DNA of 10,188 nucleotides from Desulfobacteraceae bacterium (GCA_020349865.1 CP070700.1:2458933-2469120); one strand, 5' to 3'. Shown: positions 1 to 6,868, counted from the first letter of the stretch. Made by a program: numbers and translations. Notes: a model not told the origin generated them from the letters alone.

Positions 1-1252
1 CAGGTCCGACTGAGCAATCTCCGCAGGTTCTACAAACCTTCTTATACCTCAGCTCGCAACTTGTCTGCTTAGAGCAGTATGGTAACAGGAGAACGGAAGG
101 CCTTTTCTTGAGGACTTCTCCAAACGATCCGTTGGTTACTGAGATCAAGTTACAGTATTCAAGAGGGATACCGTAGTCGGAAATGGCGATCTTTTCCAGT
201 GCCTGATCCAGAGGCTTTAAGAAATCATTGGGGTCCATGCCTGGGATTATGATCCGCCCCTCATTAAAAAACTGTTGTATAATACGGTGGATAACTCCTC
301 GATGGAGCGAAACACCCCTCAAGTTTGCCTCCATATCAAACAGGGCGCGTGGAGGGAAAGACAGGAAATCACCGGTAATGTAAATATCCTTGATCTTTTT
401 TTGAACAAGGTCCACCACCAGGGTAAACCGGACCATGCCTGCCTCTGACTTGTAGGCCGCCTGAACTACATTCCGCCTCTTAAATCTTGGCCTGACAAAA
501 TCGATCCACTCGGGAGACCGGTAATATTGCAATTTTTTCTCAAAGAGCTTCTTCTCTGATTCCGTCAATCCCGCCGGCTCAAGCCTGATTCCCAGACACC
601 TTTCAAAACCTGTTTTAATGGCGTTTTTTATATCTTCCAGCGGGGGTGTATAGCCCAGTTCCCATTTTAGGCAGGTCACCCGCTCCTTGACCGAATCTAT
701 CTCCTTTGCCTTGAGTTTCTCTACAGGGATCTTAAGGCTCCTCAACATTGTGTCCACGTCAAAGTCCGTGAGCACTGTGCCCTGGAAAAGGAACGCCCCA
801 TCACACTCGGTCCCTCCTGTCCCCGATATCTTCCGTCCCTTGACTTCAATGTCATTTCTCGGGCGAAAGTTAGAAACAATACCCAAAGTATCAAGGGCTG
901 TAATAACTGGATCACACAGGGTCTTGAAAAGTGTGTTGGTGGGAATTACTACATTAAAAAATGATTTGTCACAGATTACCTCCCAGCCCAATTGACTCTC
1001 ATCAAAAAAGATCGCGCCTCCTCCGGTGTTGCGACGATTGATATGGATTCCCTGGGCCTGACAGTATTCCGTACGGATCTCCTCCTGGACAGACTGGTGA
1101 AACCCCAAAAGAACTGCCCTGGGGGAGAACTGGAGAAAGTGTATGGTATTGTGACTCTCCCCTTTCCCTCTGAGCTCCAAAAGGGTGTCATCCAGCGCCA
1201 TATTTTCCGCCGCCGTCATTGGCGGTGTGTCAAGGAGTCGCCACTTCATCAT
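1..1252 (-). CDS. Lipoate-protein ligase A family protein with C-terminal DUF116-like Cys-rich region (3' end outside window)
   Basis: This enzyme probably attaches lipoate (or octanoate) to a lipoyl-domain lysine through an acyl-AMP intermediate; the obvious substrate is the GcvH-like protein two genes upstream. I translated the minus strand from 1252 to the left edge, giving 417 codons without a stop. The ligase signature RRNTGGGA is at residues 73-80, and GRKISGTGGT at about 139-148 supplies the expected catalytic lysine (K141). Residues about 250-340 resemble the accessory domain of LplA. From about residue 375 the protein continues beyond a normal ligase into a cysteine-rich stretch with C393, C399, C407, C410 and C413 (LPYC, then CRTCGDC), which matches my memory of the start of DUF116. 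The ATG at 1252 has CGGAG seven bases upstream; the next codon is also ATG (1249). It is last in the visible operon, after a 186-base gap. The ligase call is firm; the DUF116 assignment and substrate are inference. Confidence 0.9.
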   Translation of the reverse strand, partial: MMKWRLLDTPPMTAAENMALDDTLLELRGKGESHNTIHFLQFSPRAVLLGFHQSVQEEIRTEYCQAQGIHINRRNTGGGAIFFDESQLGWEVICDKSFFNVVIPTNTLFKTLCDPVITALDTLGIVSNFRPRNDIEVKGRKISGTGGTECDGAFLFQGTVLTDFDVDTMLRSLKIPVEKLKAKEIDSVKERVTCLKWELGYTPPLEDIKNAIKTGFERCLGIRLEPAGLTESEKKLFEKKLQYYRSPEWIDFVRPRFKRRNVVQAAYKSEAGMVRFTLVVDLVQKKIKDIYITGDFLSFPPRALFDMEANLRGVSLHRGVIHRIIQQFFNEGRIIIPGMDPNDFLKPLDQALEKIAISDYGIPLEYCNLISVTNGSFGEVLKKRPSVLLLPYCSKQTSCELRYKKVCRTCGDCSVGP

Positions 1253-1438
1253 ATTTAAACTCCGAGTAAAACTTTAGCTCTTTGAAAACAGGACAGGAAG
1301 GGCCATGGTTGGTTTTTTCAAAACACTAAGTTGTTACAACTCCGAAAACTACCTGAGACTTAAGGTATCGGTTTTTGATTGGTTTACAAACTAATGACTG
1401 AGTCTGCCCAGGCGGATAGACGGGACTTTGCGCGGGAG

Positions 1439-2626
1439 TTAATGTTTAAGGGCCCGGTGGATAAGTTGAGTGATATCCATTACCTCGACCGGGACCTTGT
1501 TCCTCCTCACATAGGTCATCATGGTCCTTACACATTGTTGACAGGATGTGACAACCGCCTCAGCGCCAGTGCCCACAACCTCTTCGATCTTTTGCTTGGC
1601 AATTTCTGCAGAAAGCTTTGCATCGATCATCTCGAGGTTGCCGCCACCCCCACAACACTTGCAATCGGCCCGATTATGAGGGAGCTCCACAAACTCAACC
1701 CCAGGAATTGAACTGATGGTTTCTCTGGGTTCATCAAATACTCGAGCCCCTCGCCCCAAATCGCACGGATCGTGATAGGTGACTTTCAATGAAATCTCTT
1801 GGAGGGGGACTCTTTTTTCCTTGACCAATTTCATCAGGAACTGAGTGGCATGGGTAATCTGAAATTTGTGGGGATAGTATTCGCGCCACATCTGAAAACA
1901 GGAAGGGCAGGCAAAAACTACTTCCCGCGCCCCTTTTTCGCTGACCGCCTCAAGGTTATGATCCATGAACTCTTGAAACATATCCTTTAATCCCGCCCCC
2001 AGCATTGGAAAACCACAACACCATTCATCCTCTCCCAATAGCGTAAACTCCACATCGCTTACATCCAAAATCTCCGCCAGCGCCATGGGAATCTTCTGGG
2101 CAAGAGGGAAATAGGAGGCCACACATCCTGTGAAATAGACTACCTCGGCCTTATCCTTGAGATAACCATGTTCCGGGGCATCGCGCATATCTTCAACCCA
2201 ATCGGCCCGCTCTTCATTGTCTTCTGCAAAGACATTGCGGCTTTCCTCTAAGTTATCCCGAATCATCTCAATTTTTTTGGGATAGTGTTTTGAATGAACA
2301 AGGTCCTGGCGGAGAGACAGCCATAAGTCCTTTAGATGGATGCCAACCGGGCAGATCTCCTGGCAATTGCCACAGAGTGTACATCGAAAGACAGTGTCAC
2401 TATAGTATTTCCATTGTTCTTCGGATGGAGCTTTTTTTCCAAAAACCCTGCGAAAAAGCCCTGCCCGGCTCTTCAAGATCTGCCTGAGGCCATTTATGCG
2501 GAAAACGCCGGATAATTCCCCGTCCTGGGAGGCAGAAACCGCCGGACACACATCCGCACAGACCTGACAATTGGTACAGGCCTCCATTTCAAGAAGCTGC
2601 CTGACACTGTAATCCTGATTGGACAT
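1439..2626 (-). CDS. HdrD/GlcF-like iron-sulfur protein with two CCG domains (395 aa)
   Basis: This is a soluble electron-transfer protein of the heterodisulfide reductase subunit D / glycolate oxidase GlcF superfamily. The N-terminus has two [4Fe-4S] ferredoxin-type motifs, C17-C20-C23-C27 and C82-C85-C88-C92. Two CCG domains follow. The first uses C168, C203-C204 and C240/C243; the second uses C288 (HDPCDLGR), C324-C325 and C362/C365. Both keep all five cysteines, so two non-cubane [4Fe-4S] clusters are possible; in HdrB such clusters reduce disulfides. No membrane segment is visible. It lies between the GcvH-like gene (155-base gap) and the lipoate ligase (186-base gap). The ATG at 2626 has no clear Shine-Dalgarno sequence; the in-frame codons just upstream include no ATG, GTG or TTG, and the next internal ATG is residue 14, just before the first cluster motif. 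Family is certain; the role in a lipoyl-linked pathway is inferred from context. Confidence 0.9.
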   Translation of the reverse strand: MSNQDYSVRQLLEMEACTNCQVCADVCPAVSASQDGELSGVFRINGLRQILKSRAGLFRRVFGKKAPSEEQWKYYSDTVFRCTLCGNCQEICPVGIHLKDLWLSLRQDLVHSKHYPKKIEMIRDNLEESRNVFAEDNEERADWVEDMRDAPEHGYLKDKAEVVYFTGCVASYFPLAQKIPMALAEILDVSDVEFTLLGEDEWCCGFPMLGAGLKDMFQEFMDHNLEAVSEKGAREVVFACPSCFQMWREYYPHKFQITHATQFLMKLVKEKRVPLQEISLKVTYHDPCDLGRGARVFDEPRETISSIPGVEFVELPHNRADCKCCGGGGNLEMIDAKLSAEIAKQKIEEVVGTGAEAVVTSCQQCVRTMMTYVRRNKVPVEVMDITQLIHRALKH

Positions 2627-2781
2627 AATTGTACGTCTAAGAAATTCTACAACTAAGAAACCATAAAACCTTGATCTTAATATGGGCGTAAAGCAAAGAC
2701 AGGTTCGTGTTGCGCGTTGCAGGTTGGAAGGACCTTGGCTCTAAACTTGTAAGCCATAAGCCGAAACGCAAAATCAATCCA

Positions 2782-3204
2782 TCACTCCTGTGCGTGTTTC
2801 TCTATTTCGGCCAGGAGCCATTTTTCAATTGCCCCGGGCCCGTGGATCAGATTCTCAAGCTCTGCTATATCATCCGGTGTTATCTTATACATCCAGCCCT
2901 TGCCGTAACAGTCGTCATTGATCAATCCCGGGTTCATTTCCAGTTCTTCATTTACTGCTGCCAGTTCTCCGTTGACAGGTCCATAGACCTTTCCCAGCCA
3001 TTTACCTGATTCTATCTTGGCAAATTTCTTGCCGGGTTTCACCCTTTTTCCCTCATCCGGAAGCTGGATGTACACTATCTCCCCTGCCATTTGCTGTGCA
3101 AAGTCATCCATTCCCATGACCAGGAGATCCCCTTCCTCCTTAACCCAAAAGTGATTCTCCTCGTAGTACAAGTCATCCGGCATGTTGTATCCCTGAATTT
3201 CCAC
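2782..3204 (-). CDS. GcvH-like lipoyl carrier protein (140 aa), probably not glycine cleavage
   Basis: The protein has the H-protein/lipoyl fold: an N-terminal part rich in beta-strand-like sequence ending in GEIVYIQLPDEGKRVKPG, then the lipoylation loop IESGKW with K68 in the position of the lipoyl-lysine, then VYGPVNGE and a typical end of domain (YGKGWMYKI). True glycine-cleavage H proteins usually read ESVKA at the modification site; here it is ESGKW. A tail of about 30 residues follows the domain, making the protein slightly longer than a typical GcvH of about 125-130 aa. The start is GTG at 3204, set by a strong ribosome binding site. It is flanked by two CCG iron-sulfur genes, and no glycine dehydrogenase, aminomethyltransferase or lipoamide dehydrogenase gene is in the window. 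It therefore looks like a carrier serving the redox proteins around it, similar in principle to LbpA of the sHdr system. Lipoylation itself is predicted, not shown. Confidence 0.9.
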   Translation of the reverse strand: MEIQGYNMPDDLYYEENHFWVKEEGDLLVMGMDDFAQQMAGEIVYIQLPDEGKRVKPGKKFAKIESGKWLGKVYGPVNGELAAVNEELEMNPGLINDDCYGKGWMYKITPDDIAELENLIHGPGAIEKWLLAEIEKHAQE

Positions 3205-3211
3205 GTTCTTT

Positions 3212-3219
3212 CCTCCTTT
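3212..3219 (-). promoter_or_regulatory. Ribosome binding site deciding the GTG start of the GcvH-like gene
   Basis: On the minus strand this reads AAAGGAGG, a near-perfect anti-16S match, seven bases before GTG at 3204. The first in-frame ATG (residue 8) is too far away to use it, so GTG is the likely start. Confidence 0.8.
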
Positions 3220-3331
3220 GCTTTTTTGACAGTATTAACCCCGATTAAATGGTCCTTCGGAATTTATCAGGCATGATAGACATTGGTTTGTGCATCTTTT
3301 GTATCCTGACCATCCTGTTTATGGCGGGCTT

Positions 3332-4435
3332 TTATTCAGCCTCTTCCATTAACCCGTTAACAAATTGAGATATGTTGTAGATTTTGAACTTCTGTTTGCG
3401 CAATCTGGCGTTAGAAAGGTTATGTACACAGGAATTACACTCTGTCAGAACCACCTCAGCATCAACCTCTTCTACCTCTTCCAATCTACGGCGGGCCATG
3501 GCTATGGAGTTCTTGGCATAGGCGCCTCTTACGCCACCACCGGCCCCACAACAGAGGGAATCAACACGATTGTGGCGCAACTCTACGAAGTTTGGTGCAA
3601 TCTTGTGAATGATCTCCCGAGGCTCCTCATAGATTCCACAGTGCCTTCCTAAATCACAGGGGTCATGATAGGTGACCCGTTTATCCGTCCTCACACCCAG
3701 ATCAAAGTCGTTCAAGAACTGGCTGATGTGAAGGACCTTAATCCCCTTTGCCTCAAGACCAGCATACTGCGGTTTATTATTGAAGGTCCTTGAACAGTAA
3801 GGACAACCTGTGATAACGGCCTTGGCACCTGTTGCCAGGATGAGATCAATGTTCTTCCGGGCCAGCTCCTCGTTGATTTCATATCCCACATCCTCCAGCA
3901 CGCCGCTGCAACAGACCTCATCGATCATGGTGTAATCCACGTTGAGACGATCCAGAAGGTCCAGGGTCTCCATGGTCGCCTCATCCTCCCGGTAGGAACC
4001 AACGCACCCTATAAAATACACGTATTCAGCCTGTTTATTTCGTTCCCTTTCGAAATCTTCGGGTTCGTCTTCTGCATAGATATTTGTATGGTTCCTGAGC
4101 ACTTCGTTCATTCCCTTGAACGCAGGGTGGCAGGAGCCAATGTTGACCATATCCTTTCGCACCTGCTTGATGATATCAGGTACGTTTACACCGGAGGGGC
4201 AGTTTTCGGCACAGCTGGCGCAGGTAGTGCACTGAAAAAGGGTTTCGATAAGTTCGTCGTTTAAATCGATTGTTCGGTCCATGACCTCCTTGAGAATGAT
4301 CATCTTGCCCCGGGCATTATAGGCAGGGCGAAGAGTAGATCCAAAGACAGGGCATACCGCCCGGCAGAAGCCGCAGTTTGAGCACCTGAGGACCTGATCG
4401 CGGAATTTTCTTTCAAAGTCATATTTGGCTTTCAT
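3332..4435 (-). CDS. HdrD/GlcF-like iron-sulfur protein with two CCG domains (367 aa)
   Basis: This second member of the HdrD/GlcF superfamily is the likely direct electron acceptor of the flavoprotein encoded just before it. Two [4Fe-4S] motifs occupy C18-C21-C24-C28 and C69-C72-C75-C79. The two CCG domains use C144, C175-C176, C211/C214 and C260 (HDPCDLGR), C295-C296, C333/C336. All cysteines of both sites are present, although the first spacing (30 residues between C144 and C175) is on the short side. The open frame extends upstream to 4486, but the ATG at 4435 is preferred: it has GGAGGT five bases upstream and follows the flavoprotein stop codon by one base, so the two are translationally coupled. 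A coupled GlcD-GlcF pair normally oxidises glycolate or D-lactate, with GlcF passing electrons on. It is a clear paralogue of the other CCG protein here. The electron acceptor is unknown. Confidence 0.92.
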   Translation of the reverse strand: MKAKYDFERKFRDQVLRCSNCGFCRAVCPVFGSTLRPAYNARGKMIILKEVMDRTIDLNDELIETLFQCTTCASCAENCPSGVNVPDIIKQVRKDMVNIGSCHPAFKGMNEVLRNHTNIYAEDEPEDFERERNKQAEYVYFIGCVGSYREDEATMETLDLLDRLNVDYTMIDEVCCSGVLEDVGYEINEELARKNIDLILATGAKAVITGCPYCSRTFNNKPQYAGLEAKGIKVLHISQFLNDFDLGVRTDKRVTYHDPCDLGRHCGIYEEPREIIHKIAPNFVELRHNRVDSLCCGAGGGVRGAYAKNSIAMARRRLEEVEEVDAEVVLTECNSCVHNLSNARLRKQKFKIYNISQFVNGLMEEAE

Positions 4436-4436
4436 C

Positions 4437-5816
4437 TTAGACCTCCAGTGCCATTTTGCCGGGATTAAGAATGTTATGGGGATCAAATAATCTCTTTATA
4501 GAACGCATCACATCCATGGTCACAGGGTCATGTTCAAGGTGCATGTACGGTGCCTTGGCCAGGCCGATGCCGTGTTCACCGGTCAGGGTGCCATTTAATT
4601 TAATAACTTTCTTGAACAGCTCGGCCGAGGCCTCCTCCACGCGCTTTACCTCGTCAGCATCTGTTCCGTCGAAACTGATGGTCGGGTGCAGATTCCCGTC
4701 TCCTGCGTGACCGACGGTCGGGATTTTAAGGTTATACTTTTTTGCAAGATCTGAGATCGCCTTGAGCATGTCGGGGACCTTGGACATGGGCACAGAAAGG
4801 TCCTCAACAAGCAGGTTATTATTGATCCGGGACATAACCGCATACGCGGATTTGCGGGCTGCCCAGAGGGCTTCAGCCTCTTCTTTGGTCTTTGCCTGCT
4901 TTACGGTTGAGGCGTTGTTTTTTTTGAAAATTTCGATAATCTTGTTCAATTGGAACTGGGTCTCCTCACGGGTGTGTCCGTCGGTCTCAGCCACCAGAAT
5001 GGCTTCCACTTCCGGCAGGTTCAGATCTGTATTCTGATTGATGGCAATGAGGGTCTGCTGATCAACTACCTCGAGCGCACTGGGAAGGATGCCGGAATGC
5101 ATGATTTCGCTCACGGCCCGCCCTGCGTCCTCCAGGTCTTCAAAGGTGGCCATGGCAGTGGAAGACAGCGATGGCTTAGGATTAATCTTAAGGGTTATTT
5201 CAGTAATCACGCCCAGTGTTCCCTCAGAGCCTACAAAGAGCCTGGTCAGGTCATAACCTGAAGCGCTTTTCATGCACTTGGAGCCTGTGTGCAAAATCCG
5301 ACCATCGGGGAGGACCACTTGAAGGGAGAGGACATAATCCTTGGTTGTGCCGTATTTGGCACCTTTGATTCCGCCGGCATTGGTGGCCACATTGCCGCCC
5401 AGGGTAGAGACCGTGCCGCTTGCAGGGTCAGGTGGGAAGAAAAAGTCGTGGGGTGCCAGGGTCCGCTCAAGTTCGGCGTAGACCACACCCGGTTGAACCA
5501 CGGCCAGGCGGTCTTCTATGCTTATGGAGATGATTTTGTTCATACGGCACAGATCGAGAATCACGCCCCCTTTTTCCGGCACGGCCAAGCCCGCTAAAGA
5601 GGTCCCGGCCCCACGAGCAATGACGGGGAACTTCTCCCTGTTTGCCAGATCGAGGATTGCGGAAATCTGCTCGGTAGTGGTCGGCCAAACGGCTGCGTGG
5701 GGCCGGTGGCTGTGTTCCGAAGCGTCCTTTGAGTAGGAAATGAGATCGATAAGATTTTGCGTAAAATTCTCCTCTCCGACTATGTCAATGAGGGCCTTTC
5801 TGGCTATTTCGGCCAT
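4437..5816 (-). CDS. FAD-linked oxidoreductase, GlcD / D-lactate dehydrogenase family (459 aa)
   Basis: This is a flavoprotein of the vanillyl-alcohol oxidase/PCMH fold that oxidises 2-hydroxyacids (glycolate, D-lactate, D-2-hydroxyglutarate and relatives). The FAD-binding half shows RGAGTSLAG (residues 68-76), then PPDPASGTVSTLGGNVATNA from about 128 and SEGTLG at 197-202. The C-terminal oxidase half has VEDLSVP (337-343), HAGDGNLHP (370-378), GEHGIG (413-418) and the closing DPHNILNPGK. Length is normal for the family, and there is no signal peptide or membrane segment, so it is probably cytoplasmic. ATG at 5816 has AAAGGAG six bases upstream. It is the first gene of the minus-strand operon and its stop is one base from the next start. 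The family is certain. The substrate cannot be read from the sequence, and the lipoyl carrier downstream suggests the electrons may not go to quinone as in classical GlcDEF. Confidence 0.95.
   Translation of the reverse strand: MAEIARKALIDIVGEENFTQNLIDLISYSKDASEHSHRPHAAVWPTTTEQISAILDLANREKFPVIARGAGTSLAGLAVPEKGGVILDLCRMNKIISISIEDRLAVVQPGVVYAELERTLAPHDFFFPPDPASGTVSTLGGNVATNAGGIKGAKYGTTKDYVLSLQVVLPDGRILHTGSKCMKSASGYDLTRLFVGSEGTLGVITEITLKINPKPSLSSTAMATFEDLEDAGRAVSEIMHSGILPSALEVVDQQTLIAINQNTDLNLPEVEAILVAETDGHTREETQFQLNKIIEIFKKNNASTVKQAKTKEEAEALWAARKSAYAVMSRINNNLLVEDLSVPMSKVPDMLKAISDLAKKYNLKIPTVGHAGDGNLHPTISFDGTDADEVKRVEEASAELFKKVIKLNGTLTGEHGIGLAKAPYMHLEHDPVTMDVMRSIKRLFDPHNILNPGKMALEV
4441..4446 (-). 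promoter_or_regulatory. Ribosome binding site inside the end of the flavoprotein gene
   Basis: On the minus strand GGAGGT lies in the last sense codons of the GlcD-family gene, five bases before ATG 4435. It fixes the start of the downstream iron-sulfur gene and implies translational coupling. Confidence 0.75.
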
Positions 5817-5914
5817 GCTAAACTCCTTTTAAATAGTTAACCACAAAGCTGCTGAGCACTCTGAGGTTTAGCTACAGATCTTTGTTCTCCAAGGACTTTT
5901 CATTGAACTTGGCC

Positions 5915-5943
5915 ATATTAGAAGTGAGTTTTCTGCATGTCAA
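5915..5943 (-). promoter_or_regulatory. Sigma-70-type promoter for the minus-strand redox operon
   Basis: Reading the minus strand, a perfect -35 TTGACA (5943-5938) is followed after 17 bases by TAATAT (5920-5915) as the -10. This predicts transcription starting near 5908 and an untranslated leader of about 90 bases before ATG 5816. No convincing operator was found around it. It is the best promoter I saw for the five genes on this strand. Confidence 0.65.
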
Positions 5944-6004
5944 CTGTTTCAGTAATATTTCTGAGTTTTAGCTTCCATGACTAATCCCATTGACCAATTC
6001 CCTC

Positions 6005-6033
6005 TTGTTTATCAAATAAATATGGGATATGTT
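6005..6033 (+). promoter_or_regulatory. Weak candidate promoter for hisB
   Basis: TTGTTT (6005-6010) and TATGTT (6028-6033) are separated by 17 bases in AT-rich sequence. The match to consensus is only partial (three of six and four of six). Its position just upstream of the structured leader is what makes it plausible. Confidence 0.3.
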
Positions 6034-6069
6034 TTTCAAAAGATTGTATGTTATGGTACAAAAAATTTT

Positions 6070-6165
6070 CTGTGGTACGTTTCGGAGGGAAACGGGGAAC
6101 ATGACCACAGGGTAGAGAGTCCAGGCGAAGTGAGAACCATTGGGCCGGAGCCCCTTTAACCAGGA
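6070..6165 (+). promoter_or_regulatory. Structured hisB 5' leader with GGA-loop hairpins
   Basis: An outer perfect 7-bp stem pairs CTGTGGT (6070-6076) with ACCACAG (6104-6110). Inside it a perfect 6-bp stem pairs CGTTTC (6078-6083) with GAAACG (6089-6094), leaving GGAGG as the apical loop. Further on, GGGC (6142-6145) pairs with GCCC (6150-6153) around the loop CGGA. The hisB ribosome binding sequence AGGA (6162-6165) follows. GGA motifs in hairpin loops plus one at the ribosome binding site is the layout of CsrA/RsmA-regulated leaders. It does not match any riboswitch class I can recall, and no His-codon leader peptide or T-box sequence was found. The pairing is seen directly; the function is inference. 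Confidence 0.4.
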
Positions 6166-6174
6166 TTGTATTAT

Positions 6175-6765
6175 ATGAAACGTGAAAAAAAAATAAAAAG
6201 AAAAACTAAGGAAACGGAGATCCATCTTAGTCTCAATCTTGACGGGAGAGGTCTTTCAAAGGTGGATACCGGTATTGCTTTCATGGATCATATGCTCAGC
6301 CTTCTGACAGCCCATAGCTTTATTGACATGGAATTGAGCGCCCGGGGAGACACAGAGATAGATGATCACCACACTGTTGAGGACCTGGGTATTTGTTTGG
6401 GGGCAGCCCTCAAAGACGCTCTGGGAGAAAAGAGGGGCATAAAACGCTATGGTGTTGCAACCATTCCCATGGATGAAGCGCTGGCAAGGGTAGTTATTGA
6501 TATTTCCAACCGTCCCATTCTGTCATATCGTGTGTCCCTTAAAAAACGAACGACCGGGACATTTGATGTTAGTTTAATCAAAGAGTTTTTTCATGCCCTG
6601 GTAATTAATGCAGGCATCACTATGCATATCGATCTTCTTGCAGGAGAGGAACCGCATCATGTTTCAGAGGCTATCTTCAAGGCCTTTGGCAGGGCGCTGG
6701 ATCAGGCAATCTGCCTGGAGGACCGGTTGGATGGGAGTGTCCCCTCCACAAAAGGCCTGCTATAG
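6175..6765 (+). CDS. hisB: Imidazoleglycerol-phosphate dehydratase HisB (monofunctional, 196 aa)
   Basis: HisB dehydrates imidazole glycerol phosphate to imidazole acetol phosphate, the sixth step of histidine synthesis, using paired Mn ions. The family signatures are all present: GIAFMDHML (33-41), DDHHTVEDLG (63-72, with the metal-binding His pair H65-H66) and the second half-repeat motif EEPHHVSEAIFKA (158-170, H161-H162). The ending VPSTKG is also typical. At 196 residues it is a normal stand-alone enzyme without the histidinol-phosphatase domain found in enteric bacteria. The frame extends to a TTG at 6166, but that codon directly abuts the only ribosome binding sequence (AGGA 6162-6165), so ATG 6175, nine bases downstream of it, is chosen. 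It heads the plus-strand genes and is preceded by a structured leader. About 100 bases separate it from the next gene. Confidence 0.97.
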   Translation: MKREKKIKRKTKETEIHLSLNLDGRGLSKVDTGIAFMDHMLSLLTAHSFIDMELSARGDTEIDDHHTVEDLGICLGAALKDALGEKRGIKRYGVATIPMDEALARVVIDISNRPILSYRVSLKKRTTGTFDVSLIKEFFHALVINAGITMHIDLLAGEEPHHVSEAIFKAFGRALDQAICLEDRLDGSVPSTKGLL

Positions 6766-6868
6766 CCTAATACAAAAGGGCCTGGATTTGTACTCATGCC
6801 TTAAGGGTTGGGGCAGATAATTCCACAAAACCTTTTTTTAAAAGGGTCAATAGCGTACTGTAGTGCAA

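Larger units (their letters stand above)
5817..6174. other. Divergent intergenic region between the redox operon and hisB
   Basis: This stretch of 358 bases carries no convincing gene. It holds the minus-strand operon promoter (5915-5943), an AT-rich segment around 6000-6070 with a weak plus-strand promoter candidate, and a folded hisB leader (6070-6165). Short open frames on both strands here have no recognisable protein character. Confidence 0.7.

Noticed and set aside
976..1191. Open frame of 71 codons on the minus strand, overlapping the lipoate ligase
   Set aside because: It lies in another frame of the lipoate ligase, which has clear family motifs across the same bases.
1329..1341. Perfect 13-base palindrome AGTTGT-T-ACAACT upstream of the lipoate ligase, considered as an operator
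   Set aside because: Six-base arms with a fixed one-base centre are expected two or three times by chance in 10 kb, and no second copy or promoter supports it.
1379..1711. Plus-strand open frame of 110 codons
   Set aside because: It is antisense to the HdrD-like gene and shows no protein-family character; it is a shadow of conserved CCG codons.
2782..3204. Calling the lipoyl protein gcvH of the glycine cleavage system
   Set aside because: No other glycine-cleavage gene is visible, the modification loop is atypical, and both neighbours are Hdr-like redox proteins.
3226..3231. TTGACA on the plus strand upstream of the GcvH-like gene, considered as an antisense promoter
   Set aside because: There is no acceptable -10 hexamer at 16-18 bases; the closest AT-rich hexamer is only about 14 bases away.
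5977..6159. Plus-strand open frame of 60 codons ending 15 bases before hisB
   Set aside because: It has no ribosome binding site and no recognisable composition, and it runs through the stable hairpins of the leader. A His-rich attenuator peptide was looked for and is not present.
5968..6225. Minus-strand open frame of 85 codons across the divergent region and the hisB start
   Set aside because: It overlaps the start of hisB, is low-complexity at its N-terminus (antisense of A-rich codons) and lacks a ribosome binding site.
6831..6845. CCTTTT-TTT-AAAAGG inverted repeat after hisB, considered as a terminator
   Set aside because: The stem is AT-rich and short, with no following T-run, so it is unlikely to terminate transcription.
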